Notes: generated from the sequence alone by a model not told the origin. Positions 25,474-34,076 are shown, counted from the first letter of the stretch. The stretch: 64,000 nucleotides of DNA from Glycomyces lechevalierae (GCF_027622945.1 NZ_JAPZVQ010000017.1:1-64000); one strand, 5' to 3'. A program made the numbers and translations.

Positions 25474-25941
25474 CTCGCCGGGAAGTCAGACTTGCGCGCG
25501 AAAGGCGCAGGCCGAGGCGGAAGCGCACACGCCTTCGTGATCGCCTTCCGCAATACAGTGAACAACTCGAGAATGAGGTTCGACGCCAGGGGAAAGGTTC
25601 GCAATGGCAGTTTCGGCGCCGGTAGAAATCCTCCGAGAATCTAGCATGACGCACCGATCATGTCCGATCACAGTTCTCTGGCAAAACAGTGAACGAGGGA
25701 ATATTTGCAGTTCAGCGGCGTAATGAATCTTGAAAAGTGTTCTGAGTCACAAGAATCATGCGACGCAATCGCCTCATTTGAAACTCCTATCAAGATCAAC
25801 TTCCGCGTTATCGATCACCGCTATCGGTAAACGATCTTGCCGGTAGATCCACCATTCGGTTAAGTGCGTCACAACGAGTGGAGTTGATCTTGCAACTCTG
25901 CTTCCCTTGCTCCGGACCGACCCCATTCTTCGGAGCAGGAA
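25474..25941. promoter_or_regulatory. 468-bp divergent promoter region with 11-bp inverted repeats
   Basis: No gene is seen here. The interval is strikingly AT-rich compared with both flanks, especially 25620-25880. CAAGATCAACT (25794-25804) and its inverse AGTTGATCTTG (25882-25892) lie 77 bp apart and could be paired operator sites for a looping regulator. The interval serves the chorismatase operon (minus) and the desaturase operon (plus). No regulator gene lies within either operon; the nearest are the SARP at 31.1-33.9 kb and TetR genes further away. Confidence 0.55.
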
Positions 25942-26955
25942 ATGCCAAACCCCAATTCCTCTGTCCCCACAGTAGAAGCAATCCGATACCGACGCGGCTA
26001 TTCCACCCCCGCCCGCCTCCGCGAGGACATCAAGGCCGCCCACCAGACCGACCCCTGGCGCACCGCCCTCACCGCGCTCGCCGACCAGCTCGTGATCGTC
26101 GCGGCCTGCATCGCCGCCGGCGCGCTCCTCATCGCCCAGCCCCTCGCCGGAGTCCCGCTCGCGCTCCTCGCGGCCGTCCTCGTCGGACGCCAGCTCCGCG
26201 CCCTCGAATGCCTCGTCCACGAAGGCTCCCATTTCAACTGGAGCCGCAAGCGCCGCGCGCTCAACGACTTCCTGGCGATCGCGCTGGCCGCGTTCCCGAC
26301 CGGCGCGCAGCTCTCCGGCTACCGCGAGAGCCACCTGCGCCACCACGGCGCCTTCGGCACCGACGACGACCCCGACCGGCAGCGGTACCGCGAACTCGAC
26401 CTCGAATCGCTCGACCGCTCCCGCCCCGGCGCGTTCGCCCGCGGCCTGCTCGTGCGCCTCCCCGCCTACCAGCGCACCTGGTGGCGCGACAGCCTCCAGG
26501 CCTCCCCGGCCGTCGCGCTCCTGCCGCTCGCCTGGGGCGCCGCGTTCACGGCCGCCCCGGCATGGGCCGTCGCCGGAGCCTCCGCGGGCCTCGCCGCCGG
26601 AGCCGTCTGGCTCGCCGGATTCGCCGTGGCCCTCCCGATCCTCCGGTTCATCGGCGAGGCGAGCGAGCACGTCTACAGCGACGCGGACACCGTCTTCGAC
26701 GCCACCGTCAGCAACCTCGGCACGACGCAACGCGCGCTGATCCACCCGCACGGCGACGGTTACCATACGGTGCATCACATGTGGCCCGGTGTGCCGCATC
26801 ATCGACTCGCGCGGCTCCACCGGCGGCTCATGGCCGCCGACCCCGAGTACGCCGCACGCCTGCGCCGCCGCTCGGGGATCCTCGCGACGCCCGTCCGGGG
26901 CTCGCGCATGACGCCGGCGGGGCCCGCGACCCTGACCGAGAGGACCAGTACATGA
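25942..26955 (+). CDS. Membrane fatty-acid-desaturase-like di-iron enzyme
   Basis: A 337-residue protein with AGGA upstream of the ATG. It contains the three histidine boxes of membrane desaturases/hydroxylases: HEGSH (residues 93-97), HLRHH (131-135) and HTVHH (275-279), plus an accessory SEH near 243. Hydrophobic helices lie at about 45-85, 108-122 and 185-235. Such enzymes desaturate or hydroxylate acyl chains, but relatives in biosynthetic clusters act on small molecules. It is divergent from the chorismatase operon and coupled by ATGA to an editing-domain gene. It may tailor the product or modify membrane lipid. Substrate not determined. Confidence 0.82.
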   Translation: MPNPNSSVPTVEAIRYRRGYSTPARLREDIKAAHQTDPWRTALTALADQLVIVAACIAAGALLIAQPLAGVPLALLAAVLVGRQLRALECLVHEGSHFNWSRKRRALNDFLAIALAAFPTGAQLSGYRESHLRHHGAFGTDDDPDRQRYRELDLESLDRSRPGAFARGLLVRLPAYQRTWWRDSLQASPAVALLPLAWGAAFTAAPAWAVAGASAGLAAGAVWLAGFAVALPILRFIGEASEHVYSDADTVFDATVSNLGTTQRALIHPHGDGYHTVHHMWPGVPHHRLARLHRRLMAADPEYAARLRRRSGILATPVRGSRMTPAGPATLTERTST

Positions 26956-27683
26956 GCCGCGAGTTCACCGTCGCCGACGGTGTCGCCGAGGCGTTCCCGC
27001 AGTTGCGGATCCACCTGATCGCCGTCGAAGGGCTGCGCAACGGCGAGGACTGGCCGAAGGCCGCCGACGCGATGGACGAGCTGGAAGCCGATGCCGCCGA
27101 AGGGAACTGGACCGCCCTCGACGCCGCGGACCCGCGCATCGCGACCTGGCACGCCGCCTACCGATCGTTCGGCACCAACCCGAAGCGAATGCGCCCCAGC
27201 GTCGAAGCGCTCCAGCGCCGCCTCGGCAAGAGCGGCCGCCTGCCCCGCATCACCCCGGCCGTCGACGCCTACAACCTGGCCTCGGTCCGCTTCGGCGTGC
27301 CCGCCGGCGCGTTCGACCTCGACGCGCTGGAGGCCCGGATCGACATCCGCCACGCCGTCGAAGGCGACGCCTTCACACCCCTCGGCGAACCCGAGGTCCG
27401 CGAGGAGCCGAAGCCCGGCGAGGTCGTCTACGCCCAGGGCACCGAGGTCCTGACCCGCCACTGGAACCACCGCGACGCCGACGCCACCAAGGTCACCGCC
27501 GAGACGACCCGCGCCGTATTCATCTTCGACAGCGTCGGCGAGGAGGCCCACGAGGCCGTCGACGCGGCGGCCGAGCGGCTCAAGGAGCTGCTCTCCGAGG
27601 GCGCCTCGGTCACCGACCACCAGGTGCTCGACGCCGACCGCCGTTCCGTGCGGATCGGAGCCGAAGGGCCGCAGGCGCAGTGA
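26952..27683 (+). CDS. Freestanding B3/4 (PheRS-beta-like tRNA-editing) domain protein
   Basis: A 243-residue soluble protein. The pattern AFPQLRIHLIAVEGLRNG..., FRSFGTNPKRMRPSVEALQRRL-like (here YRSFGTNPKRMRPSVEALQ) and AVDAYNLASVRFGVPAGAFDLDAL...GDAFTPLGEPE is that of B3/4 domains. These are the editing module of the phenylalanyl-tRNA synthetase beta chain, found free in many bacteria. Free versions are thought to deacylate mischarged tRNA or process modified amino acids. Sitting between a desaturase and an amino-acid exporter opposite an amino-acid-forming operon, it may protect the cell against misincorporation of its own product (inference). Confidence 0.82.
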   Translation: MSREFTVADGVAEAFPQLRIHLIAVEGLRNGEDWPKAADAMDELEADAAEGNWTALDAADPRIATWHAAYRSFGTNPKRMRPSVEALQRRLGKSGRLPRITPAVDAYNLASVRFGVPAGAFDLDALEARIDIRHAVEGDAFTPLGEPEVREEPKPGEVVYAQGTEVLTRHWNHRDADATKVTAETTRAVFIFDSVGEEAHEAVDAAAERLKELLSEGASVTDHQVLDADRRSVRIGAEGPQAQ

Positions 27684-28294
27684 CCGCCGCGTTCTTCACG
27701 GGGCTCGCGATCGGGCTGGCGCTCATCGTGCCGATCGGCGCGCAGAACGTGTTCGTGTTCGGGCAGGGCGTCTCGCTCGGGATGCCGAGAGCATTGTGGG
27801 CGGTCGTCGGCGCGGGCGTGTGCGACACCATCCTCATCGTGCTCGGCGCGGCCGGAACCTCGGCGCTCCTCAACTCCGTGCCGGGCCTGCGGCCCGCGAT
27901 GCTCATCGCGGGCGCGCTGTTCCTCACCTACCTCGGCGTGAAGTCCTTGCGCACCAAGCCGACCGAATTCGACGACGAGACCGGAGTCTGGTCGCGCGGC
28001 CAAGTGCTGCGCCGGACCATGGCCGTCTCGCTCCTCAACCCGCACGCCATCCTCGACACCGTGGGCGTGCTCGGCGCGGCGATCACGGCCCAGGCCGTGG
28101 CCACGCGGGTGCCGTTCGCGGTCGGCGCGGTGGTCGCCTCATGGACCTGGTTCCTCGTACTCGCGACCGCCGCACACGCCCTGCGGCGGTTCATGACCAA
28201 GGAGCGGCGAGTCTGGTTCGACCGCGTCTCGGGCCTGATCCTGCTGGTGTTCGCCGGGTGGCTCGCCGTCGAGTTCGTCCAGACTCTCGTCTAG
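27680..28294 (+). CDS. LysE-family amino acid exporter
   Basis: A 204-residue membrane protein starting with a GTG that overlaps the preceding stop (GTGA, 27680-27683). The N-terminal motif ALIVPIGAQNVFVFGQG is the signature of the LysE/ArgO branch. About six hydrophobic segments follow, with SLLNPHAILDTVGVLG in the second half. It exports basic or other amino acids. Together with the B3/4 protein it makes a plausible self-resistance pair for a non-protein amino acid. Confidence 0.9.
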   Translation: MTAAFFTGLAIGLALIVPIGAQNVFVFGQGVSLGMPRALWAVVGAGVCDTILIVLGAAGTSALLNSVPGLRPAMLIAGALFLTYLGVKSLRTKPTEFDDETGVWSRGQVLRRTMAVSLLNPHAILDTVGVLGAAITAQAVATRVPFAVGAVVASWTWFLVLATAAHALRRFMTKERRVWFDRVSGLILLVFAGWLAVEFVQTLV

Positions 28295-28516
28295 GCCGTG
28301 TTCGAGAGACTCCGGTGCCGGCCTCGGTGACAGGCAACCTGAGACGGCTACGGCGCCTGGGCCGGCGAGGCCGCCGACGCCCGGGACTCAGGGAGACCCC
28401 TGCGCGCCGGGCGGGCACCGGCCCCGGCGCCCGCTGAGTGCTCCTTCCGACCGCTACCAGGAATTAAACGCAGGCCAAACTGCCGCCAACCCGCCACGGG
28501 AACACTGCATTCACGA

Positions 28517-28533
28517 CGATCCCGCCGGGATCG
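28517..28533. promoter_or_regulatory. Palindrome upstream of the RiPP precursor gene
   Basis: CGATCCC-GCC-GGGATCG, perfect 7-bp arms with a 3-nt spacer, ends 25 bases before the precursor ATG. It may be an operator for the peptide locus. The rest of 28295-28558 shows nothing recognisable except a GGAAGGA ribosome site just before the ATG. Confidence 0.4.
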
Positions 28534-28558
28534 ATCCGACTAGGAAGGACTGGTACCC

Positions 28559-28684
28559 ATGGCGAAGCACACCACGGCACACGTCAAGGCCGACAAGCCC
28601 GTTGAGGCTCCGGCCCGCAAGCTGGCGATCCGCGTGCTCGACAAGATCGAAACCACGAAGATCTGCACGATCACCGGCGACTAG
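28559..28684 (+). CDS. Candidate RiPP precursor peptide, 41 residues
   Basis: An ATG with GGAAGGA about 10 bases upstream opens a 41-residue frame rich in Lys and Thr. It begins MAKHTTAHVKADKPVEAPAR and ends LDKIETTKICTITGD. The gene sits alone between a promoter-like palindrome and a strong hairpin, directly before an E1-like enzyme gene. The amphipathic block KLAIRVLDKI (about residues 21-30) could be the leader recognition element. The Thr- and Cys-containing tail ETTKICTITGD (31-41) could be the core. It has no signal peptide. Composition, size and position support a RiPP precursor, but no known precursor family is recognised. Confidence 0.65.
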   Translation: MAKHTTAHVKADKPVEAPARKLAIRVLDKIETTKICTITGD

Positions 28685-28699
28685 TCCGGCCTCTCGCGC

Positions 28700-28728
28700 G
28701 CCCGGACCGGACTCGCTCCGGTCCGGGC
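28700..28728 (+). terminator. Hairpin between precursor and modification genes
   Basis: Perfect 12-bp arms GCCCGGACCGGA (28700-28711) and TCCGGTCCGGGC (28717-28728), a 5-nt loop, then CGCTTTCCGTT. It starts 16 bases after the precursor stop and 38 bases before the enzyme start. This is the usual place for a partial terminator that keeps precursor mRNA in excess over enzyme mRNA. Confidence 0.8.
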
Positions 28729-28766
28729 CGCTTTCCGTTCCCCCCAACGCCATCTGGAGTCGAATC

Positions 28767-29870
28767 GTGGAGCAGCCGCGCATCAAACCCGAGCACGACG
28801 CCTTCCGCACGCGCGGCGGCAATGTGCGGATCGGCGGCGGCGTGCACGGCATCGCCGCGGAGATCGAGGACCCCGACGGCTGGGTGTGGTCGCTCGTTGT
28901 CGCGTGCGACGGCACCCGGCGCCGCGACGCGATCGTCGCCGAAGTGCGCCGGACCCACCCCGCGCTGTCCGAAGCGGACGTGACCGGCGCGATCGACGAT
29001 CTCATCGCCGCCGGGCACGTCGAGGACGCCGCGGCCCCACCCCCTCCCGGGCTCAGCCCCCGGGAGCGCGAGCGCTACGGGAGGAGCGCGCAGTACTACC
29101 GCTGGACCGATCCGCTGCCGCGCGAGAGCATCTGGGAGGTCCAGATGCGGCTCAAGGAGTCGCGGGTCCTCGTCGTGGGCCTCGGCGGGGCGGGCGGGGC
29201 GGCGGCCATGGCGCTGGCGGCCGCCGGGGTCGGGGACCTGCACTGCGTGGACTTCGACCGGGTCGAGCTGTCGAACCTGAACCGCCAGATCCTGTACACG
29301 GAAGGGGATCTCGGCAGAAGCAAAGTGGACGTGGCGGTGGAACGGCTGCGGCAGCTGAACTCCGACATCACCGTCACGGGCGAGCACGCCCGGATCGAGC
29401 GGCTGGAGGACTTCCTCCCGCTGCTGGAAGGCCGTGACCTCATGGTGCTCGCCGCGGACGGTCCCGACGGCATCCGCCACTGGGCGAACCGGGCCTGCCT
29501 GAAGACCGGCACCCCTTGGGTCGAAGGCGGCTACCACGGACCCCACATGGTGACCGGCGGATATGTCCCCGGTGAGGGCGCGTGCTGGGAGTGCCTGCGG
29601 CTGGGGGAGCAGCGCCGGCTCGACCTCGGGCTCGTCTCGGACGACGCCCGCGCGAAGGGCCAGCCCAGGGCTCCCGGCCATCCCGTCACCGCGGTCACGG
29701 CCGTCATCTCGGGCCAGCTGAAGGCGCACTGGGCCATCGCGCTGCTGACCGGAGCGGCCCGTGTGCGGCCCGGAACCGCTTGGGGGCTCAACCTGATGGC
29801 CCCGGACGAACCGCCCGTGGTGTCGTATCCGCGGCAGCCCGACTGCCCCGCCTGCGGCGACCGGCCGTGA
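28767..29870 (+). CDS. ThiF/E1-like adenylating enzyme of the RiPP locus
   Basis: A 367-residue protein. The GTG at 28767 has GGAG nearby; a longer upstream extension would run through the precursor and terminator and is rejected. Residues 1-90 look like a winged-helix peptide-recognition domain (RRE-type). Residues about 105-367 are E1/ThiF-like: nucleotide loop VVGLGGAGG (136-144), acidic D162, NLNRQ (171-175), and a zinc site CWEC (273-276) with CPAC (360-363). Such proteins adenylate the peptide C-terminus (MccB-like) or present the leader to a YcaO cyclase. No YcaO lies here, so direct adenylation is the more likely role. Confidence 0.82.
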   Translation: MEQPRIKPEHDAFRTRGGNVRIGGGVHGIAAEIEDPDGWVWSLVVACDGTRRRDAIVAEVRRTHPALSEADVTGAIDDLIAAGHVEDAAAPPPPGLSPRERERYGRSAQYYRWTDPLPRESIWEVQMRLKESRVLVVGLGGAGGAAAMALAAAGVGDLHCVDFDRVELSNLNRQILYTEGDLGRSKVDVAVERLRQLNSDITVTGEHARIERLEDFLPLLEGRDLMVLAADGPDGIRHWANRACLKTGTPWVEGGYHGPHMVTGGYVPGEGACWECLRLGEQRRLDLGLVSDDARAKGQPRAPGHPVTAVTAVISGQLKAHWAIALLTGAARVRPGTAWGLNLMAPDEPPVVSYPRQPDCPACGDRP

Positions 29871-31114
29871 ACGCCGCCGGGACGATCCGCGCCGACTCGG
29901 TCGTAGCGTTCCCTCCGCTCGCGCGGCGCGTGGACGGCCTCGAGGTCGTCATCGGCCGCAGCGGCTCTGACGTGTTCGTCGCCCTGCCGCTCATCGGCGC
30001 CGAGGCGATCGACATGCTCGGCGCCGGCGCGAGCGTCGGCGAGGTCGAGGACCGGATCGCCGCGGACACAGGAGACCGCATCGACGTCGGCGACCTCGTC
30101 GCGACCCTCATGGCGCTCGGGATGGTCGCCGAGGTCGACGGCCGTTCCCTCCCCAGTGGACCTCCGGCGCGGGTCACGCTGCCGTGGCTGCGGCCGAGCC
30201 ATGTGCGGTGGATGCTGCACGCCCCCGTCCAGGCCCTTCTCGACGCGGGACTCGCGGCGCTGGTGCTCGCCGCGCTCGCGCTCGCCGTCCGCGCGGACGC
30301 GCCGTTCCCGAGCGCGGCGAGCCTGCTCTGGAGCGACAACGGGAGCCTGGTGCTCGCGACGCAGGTCGTCATCGGCTGGACCCTGATCCTCGTTCATGAA
30401 GCGGCGCATCTCATCACGGCGCGCGCGGCCGGAGTCCCCGGGCACGTCGGGTTCGGGACGCGCCTGCAGTTCCTGGTGGCGCAGACGAACGTGACGGGCA
30501 TCTGGGCGGCACCGCGGCGGCACCGCATCGCGGTCTACACCGCCGGGATGCGCTCGGACCTGGCCGTTGGGGCGCTCGCGCTCCTGGGCTCGACGCGGCT
30601 GGCGCCCGGCGGCGTTCCGCACCGCATCGCCCTGGTCGTCGCCGTCCTCGCGGCCACCGGTCTGGCCGTGCAGCTGCTGATCTTCATGCGGACCGACGTC
30701 TACTTCATCGTCCAGGACCTCTCCCGCAGCCGCAACCTCTACGGTGACAGCGCCGCCTACACCCGGTACCTCGGCCGGCGGCTCGTGCCGCGCGGGCGGG
30801 CCGCCCTGGAGACGAGTCCGCTCGACGGCCTGGAAGCGCGGGAGCGACGCGTCGTCAAGGGCTACACCGCGCTACTCGTGACGGGCACCGGCGTCTGCCT
30901 CGGCTATGCGGCGATCGTGCTGGTGCCGTTCGGCATCGGGCTCCTCCACGGCGCCGTCGTCGCGGTCGCGTCCGCCCGGCCGGAGGCGGTGCTGGACGGA
31001 CTCGTGGTCCTCGCGGTCCAGGGCGCGCTCCTCACGATCTGGTCGCGGGCCTGGTGGGCCCGCCACGGCCACCGCCTCCGCCGGCGCGTCACCGAGGCGT
31101 CGTCATCGCGATGA
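29867..31114 (+). CDS. M50-type membrane metallopeptidase with N-terminal PqqD/RRE-like domain
   Basis: A 415-residue protein beginning at a GTG that overlaps the E1 stop (GTGA). Residues 9-92 read like a PqqD/RRE-type fold (VVAFPPLARRVDGLEVVIGR...IDMLGAGASVGEVEDRI...DVGDLVATLMALGMV). Membrane helices follow. HEAAH (177-181) is the zinc-binding site, and a later TDVYFIVQDL (about 278-288) matches the position of the third ligand in peptide zinc metalloproteases of this group. It probably cleaves the leader of, or exports, the modified peptide. A leader-binding domain fused to the protease fits that role. Confidence 0.8.
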   Translation: MNAAGTIRADSVVAFPPLARRVDGLEVVIGRSGSDVFVALPLIGAEAIDMLGAGASVGEVEDRIAADTGDRIDVGDLVATLMALGMVAEVDGRSLPSGPPARVTLPWLRPSHVRWMLHAPVQALLDAGLAALVLAALALAVRADAPFPSAASLLWSDNGSLVLATQVVIGWTLILVHEAAHLITARAAGVPGHVGFGTRLQFLVAQTNVTGIWAAPRRHRIAVYTAGMRSDLAVGALALLGSTRLAPGGVPHRIALVVAVLAATGLAVQLLIFMRTDVYFIVQDLSRSRNLYGDSAAYTRYLGRRLVPRGRAALETSPLDGLEARERRVVKGYTALLVTGTGVCLGYAAIVLVPFGIGLLHGAVVAVASARPEAVLDGLVVLAVQGALLTIWSRAWWARHGHRLRRRVTEASSSR

Positions 31115-33875
31115 GCTTGGCGCGCAACGCCTCTGCCTTCGGGTGGCCGAGGTCGTCGAAGACCCGGAATGCGCGCCGCCAGACCCCGGACGCGGCTGCG
31201 CGGTCTCCGGCGGCGAGGTGGGCGTCGCCGAGCCGGTCGAGTGCCGCGGCGGCGCGGACCCGCTCGCCGCACTGGTGCAGCAGGGCGGCGGCTTTGCGGT
31301 AGCAGTCGATCGCCCGGTCGTACTCGCCGAGTCCGGTGTAGGTGAAGCCGAGACTGTCCAGAATGGTGGCCTCTCCGTCCGCGTCGCCGATCTCGCGCGA
31401 GATGCGCAGCGCGTGCCGGATGGCGTCGAGGGCGCGGGCGTGCTCGCCGCTCGCGGCGTGGATGTACCCGATGTTGTTCAGCGCGCGCACCTGCCCGTGC
31501 TCGTTGCCGTCTTCGCGGTACATGTCGAGACTCCGCTGCGCGGACGTGAACGCCGCGGCGTAGTCCTGCGCGGCCTCGGCGATCAGGCACAGCTCCGCGT
31601 GGACGTTCGCCTGCCCGCCGCGGTCGCCCAGCTCCTCGAAGTGCCGCAGGGCCGCACGGAGGTGCGGCTCGGCCTCCTCGTGGTCGCCGAACCTGACGTG
31701 GGCCGCGGCGAGCCCGTGGTGGGCGACCGCCTTCGCCCGCGTGTCCGCGGTGCGGTGCGCGGCCGCCACGGCGAGACGCTGGGTCGCGATCCATTCCGCG
31801 CCGAGTCCCATGCGCCGCTGATGGGTCGACAGGAACCACGCCAGCTGCCACCTGTACCGGTCGGCCGTCGGACCGTGCGCGCCGTCGGGGGCCCTGTGGA
31901 GCGATCGGACGAGTACCGGGCGCTCGGCGTCGAACCAGGCCATGGCCCCGTCCTTGCCCTCCGGAGCGTCGACGACAGTCGCCGCGACGGGTTCGTCGAT
32001 GCGGATCGGGCGCCGATGCGGCGCCAGGAGGCGCGCGGCCGTGTCGGCGGTGTGCAGGTAGTGGTCGAGCATGCGTCGCGTCGCCGCCCACTGCGTCTGC
32101 GGATCGTCGATCGCTTCGGCCAGTTCGGCGGCGTAGGCGGCGAGCAGGTCGTGGAGGTCGAACCGTCCGGGGGCGTGCTCGGCGACCAGCTGCATACGGC
32201 ACAGCTCCCGGAGCCGCCGCATGACGGCGGGGACCGGGACCCCGGCGAGGCTGGCGGCGGCGCCGGCCCCGAAGTCGGGTCCCCAATGGAGTCCCAGGAG
32301 CCGGAACAACTGGGCCGCTTCCGTACTGAGCCGCAGATACGACCAGGAGAACACGGTCCGCAGGTCGATCGTCGCGTCCGGGCTCTCGAAGGCGTCGAGC
32401 ACGACCTCGCTGCTCTCGAGTTCGGCCGCCAGCGAGGCGAGGGCGAAATCGGGCTGGACGGCGGCGCGGGCGGCGACCATCGTCAATGACAGCGGCAGCC
32501 CGGCGCAGCGCTCGATGATCTGCGCGGCGGCTTCCGGCTCGCGGCGGACGCGTGCGGGGCCGAGCCTCCCGATCAGGAGATCGCGGGACTCCGCGGGGTC
32601 GAAGACGTCGAGCGCGAGCGGGTGGGCGCCGCGCGCGACCAGCCCGGCCAGTTCGGTGCGGCCGGTCACGAGCACGCAGCACCCCGCCGACCCGGGAATG
32701 AGCTCCCGGACCTGTGCCTCGTCCCGGGCGTTGTCGAGTACCACCAGCATCCGCCGGTCTGCCAGCAGGCTGCGGTACAGCGCCGAGCGGGCGTCGGCGT
32801 CAGCAGGGATCGCGACCGCCGGAACCCCCAGCGCGCCAAGGAACTGCAGCACCGCCTCGGCCGGATCGACCGCGTCCCCCGAGGCGTCGAAGCCGCGCAG
32901 GTTCAGGTACAGCTGGCCGTCCGGGAAGCGGTCCCGGACGCGATGGGCCCAGTGCACCGCCAGCGTCGTCTTCCCCGACCCGGGGATGCCCGCGATGGTG
33001 GCGACGAGCATCGTGCCCGATCTCGTCGCCCGGTCCAGCAGACCGTCCAGATGCGACAGATGCGCCGCGCGTCCCGCGAAGACCGCCACATCCCCGGGAA
33101 GCTGCCGCGGCAGCGGCGCCTCGCCCGGCGGGTCCTCGCCCTCGTCAGCGGTGCGGAGGAGCCGCTGGTACTCGTTCCGGAGGGCGGCGCTCGGCTCGAT
33201 GCCGAGCTCTTCGACCAGCCGTTTCCGCATCCGGTGGAACACCGCGAGGCCTTCGGCGACACGCCCGCCGCGGCGCAGCGCCGACATCAGCAGCCCGGCC
33301 GGCCGCTCGCGCAGGGGGTGCTCCGCCACGAGCACCGACAGCTCGGAAACCGCGCCCCGGTCGGTGCCGGAACGGAGGTCCCAGGCGATTCGGTCCTCCA
33401 CCGCCGCGAGCCGTTCGTCCTCCAGGCCTTCGGCAACGGCCCGGACCAGCCGGTCTCCGGCCGCGTCCGCGAGGGCCGGACCACGCCACAGCGACAGCGC
33501 CTCGCGCAGCAGCCGCCCGGTCTCCTCGGCGCCTTCTCCGCCGGCGCGGACCAGGTCCCGGAACCGGTACAGGTCCACGCGTTCGCGGTCGCATGCCAGC
33601 CGCCACCCCTCCCCGACGGTGACGATCTCGATCGTCGGATCCGCGGCCAGGAGTTTGCGCAGCCTCGTCACGTGGACCCGGACGGAGTTGCGGGCGGACG
33701 CGGGCGGACTCGCGTCCCACAGGGCCGAGACCAGGCGCCCGGTGGAGACGACGCGGCCGAGGTCGAGCAGCAGCATCGCGAGCACGCACCGCTGCTGTGC
33801 AGTGGTGGGGCCCTTGCGCTGTCCGTCCTGAAGGATCTCGACCGGTCCGAGCAGCCCGAACTCGATTCCCGCCAC
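31089..33875 (-). CDS. SARP/AfsR-type regulator (928 residues)
   Basis: The domain order is a winged-helix OmpR-like DNA-binding domain (residues about 5-95, SARNSVRVHVTRLRKLL), a bacterial transcriptional activation domain (about 100-245), an NB-ARC ATPase with Walker A GIPGSGKTT (near 300), and C-terminal TPR repeats (about 690-920; LNNIGYIHAASGEHARAL, LGFTYTGLGEYDRAIDC). This is the AfsR architecture, activators of antibiotic clusters. It starts with GTG at 33875. It is convergent with the RiPP peptidase gene and overlaps it by 26 bp. It could control the RiPP locus, the chorismatase operon, or both; the sequence does not decide. Confidence 0.9.
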   Translation of the reverse strand: MAGIEFGLLGPVEILQDGQRKGPTTAQQRCVLAMLLLDLGRVVSTGRLVSALWDASPPASARNSVRVHVTRLRKLLAADPTIEIVTVGEGWRLACDRERVDLYRFRDLVRAGGEGAEETGRLLREALSLWRGPALADAAGDRLVRAVAEGLEDERLAAVEDRIAWDLRSGTDRGAVSELSVLVAEHPLRERPAGLLMSALRRGGRVAEGLAVFHRMRKRLVEELGIEPSAALRNEYQRLLRTADEGEDPPGEAPLPRQLPGDVAVFAGRAAHLSHLDGLLDRATRSGTMLVATIAGIPGSGKTTLAVHWAHRVRDRFPDGQLYLNLRGFDASGDAVDPAEAVLQFLGALGVPAVAIPADADARSALYRSLLADRRMLVVLDNARDEAQVRELIPGSAGCCVLVTGRTELAGLVARGAHPLALDVFDPAESRDLLIGRLGPARVRREPEAAAQIIERCAGLPLSLTMVAARAAVQPDFALASLAAELESSEVVLDAFESPDATIDLRTVFSWSYLRLSTEAAQLFRLLGLHWGPDFGAGAAASLAGVPVPAVMRRLRELCRMQLVAEHAPGRFDLHDLLAAYAAELAEAIDDPQTQWAATRRMLDHYLHTADTAARLLAPHRRPIRIDEPVAATVVDAPEGKDGAMAWFDAERPVLVRSLHRAPDGAHGPTADRYRWQLAWFLSTHQRRMGLGAEWIATQRLAVAAAHRTADTRAKAVAHHGLAAAHVRFGDHEEAEPHLRAALRHFEELGDRGGQANVHAELCLIAEAAQDYAAAFTSAQRSLDMYREDGNEHGQVRALNNIGYIHAASGEHARALDAIRHALRISREIGDADGEATILDSLGFTYTGLGEYDRAIDCYRKAAALLHQCGERVRAAAALDRLGDAHLAAGDRAAASGVWRRAFRVFDDLGHPKAEALRAKLIAMTTPR

Positions 33876-34076
33876 CTGGACCGCGCCCCCATCGACATGC
33901 TGATGCGTTGCGCACCAGGACTACCGGCTCGACACTACCGCTCTCGGCGAACCGCCCGAGCGACCATCGGGTCCCCGGTCGGGACCAGGGCGCCGTCGAC
34001 GATGAGCGCCGTGTCGGGTGCGGAGCTTTGGAGGGGCGGATCCTTCGAACCCGCACACCGCGACTATCGCGCGGCA

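Noticed and set aside
28559..28684. Microcin C7-type precursor (MccA-like)
   Set aside because: It is far longer than the heptapeptide MccA, does not end in Asn, and the locus lacks the MccC/MccE-type genes.
28602..28766. Upstream extension of the E1-like gene through the RiPP precursor and hairpin
   Set aside because: The extension is a Ser/Arg-rich shadow frame of the precursor and terminator. The GTG at 28767 begins sequence that matches the family.
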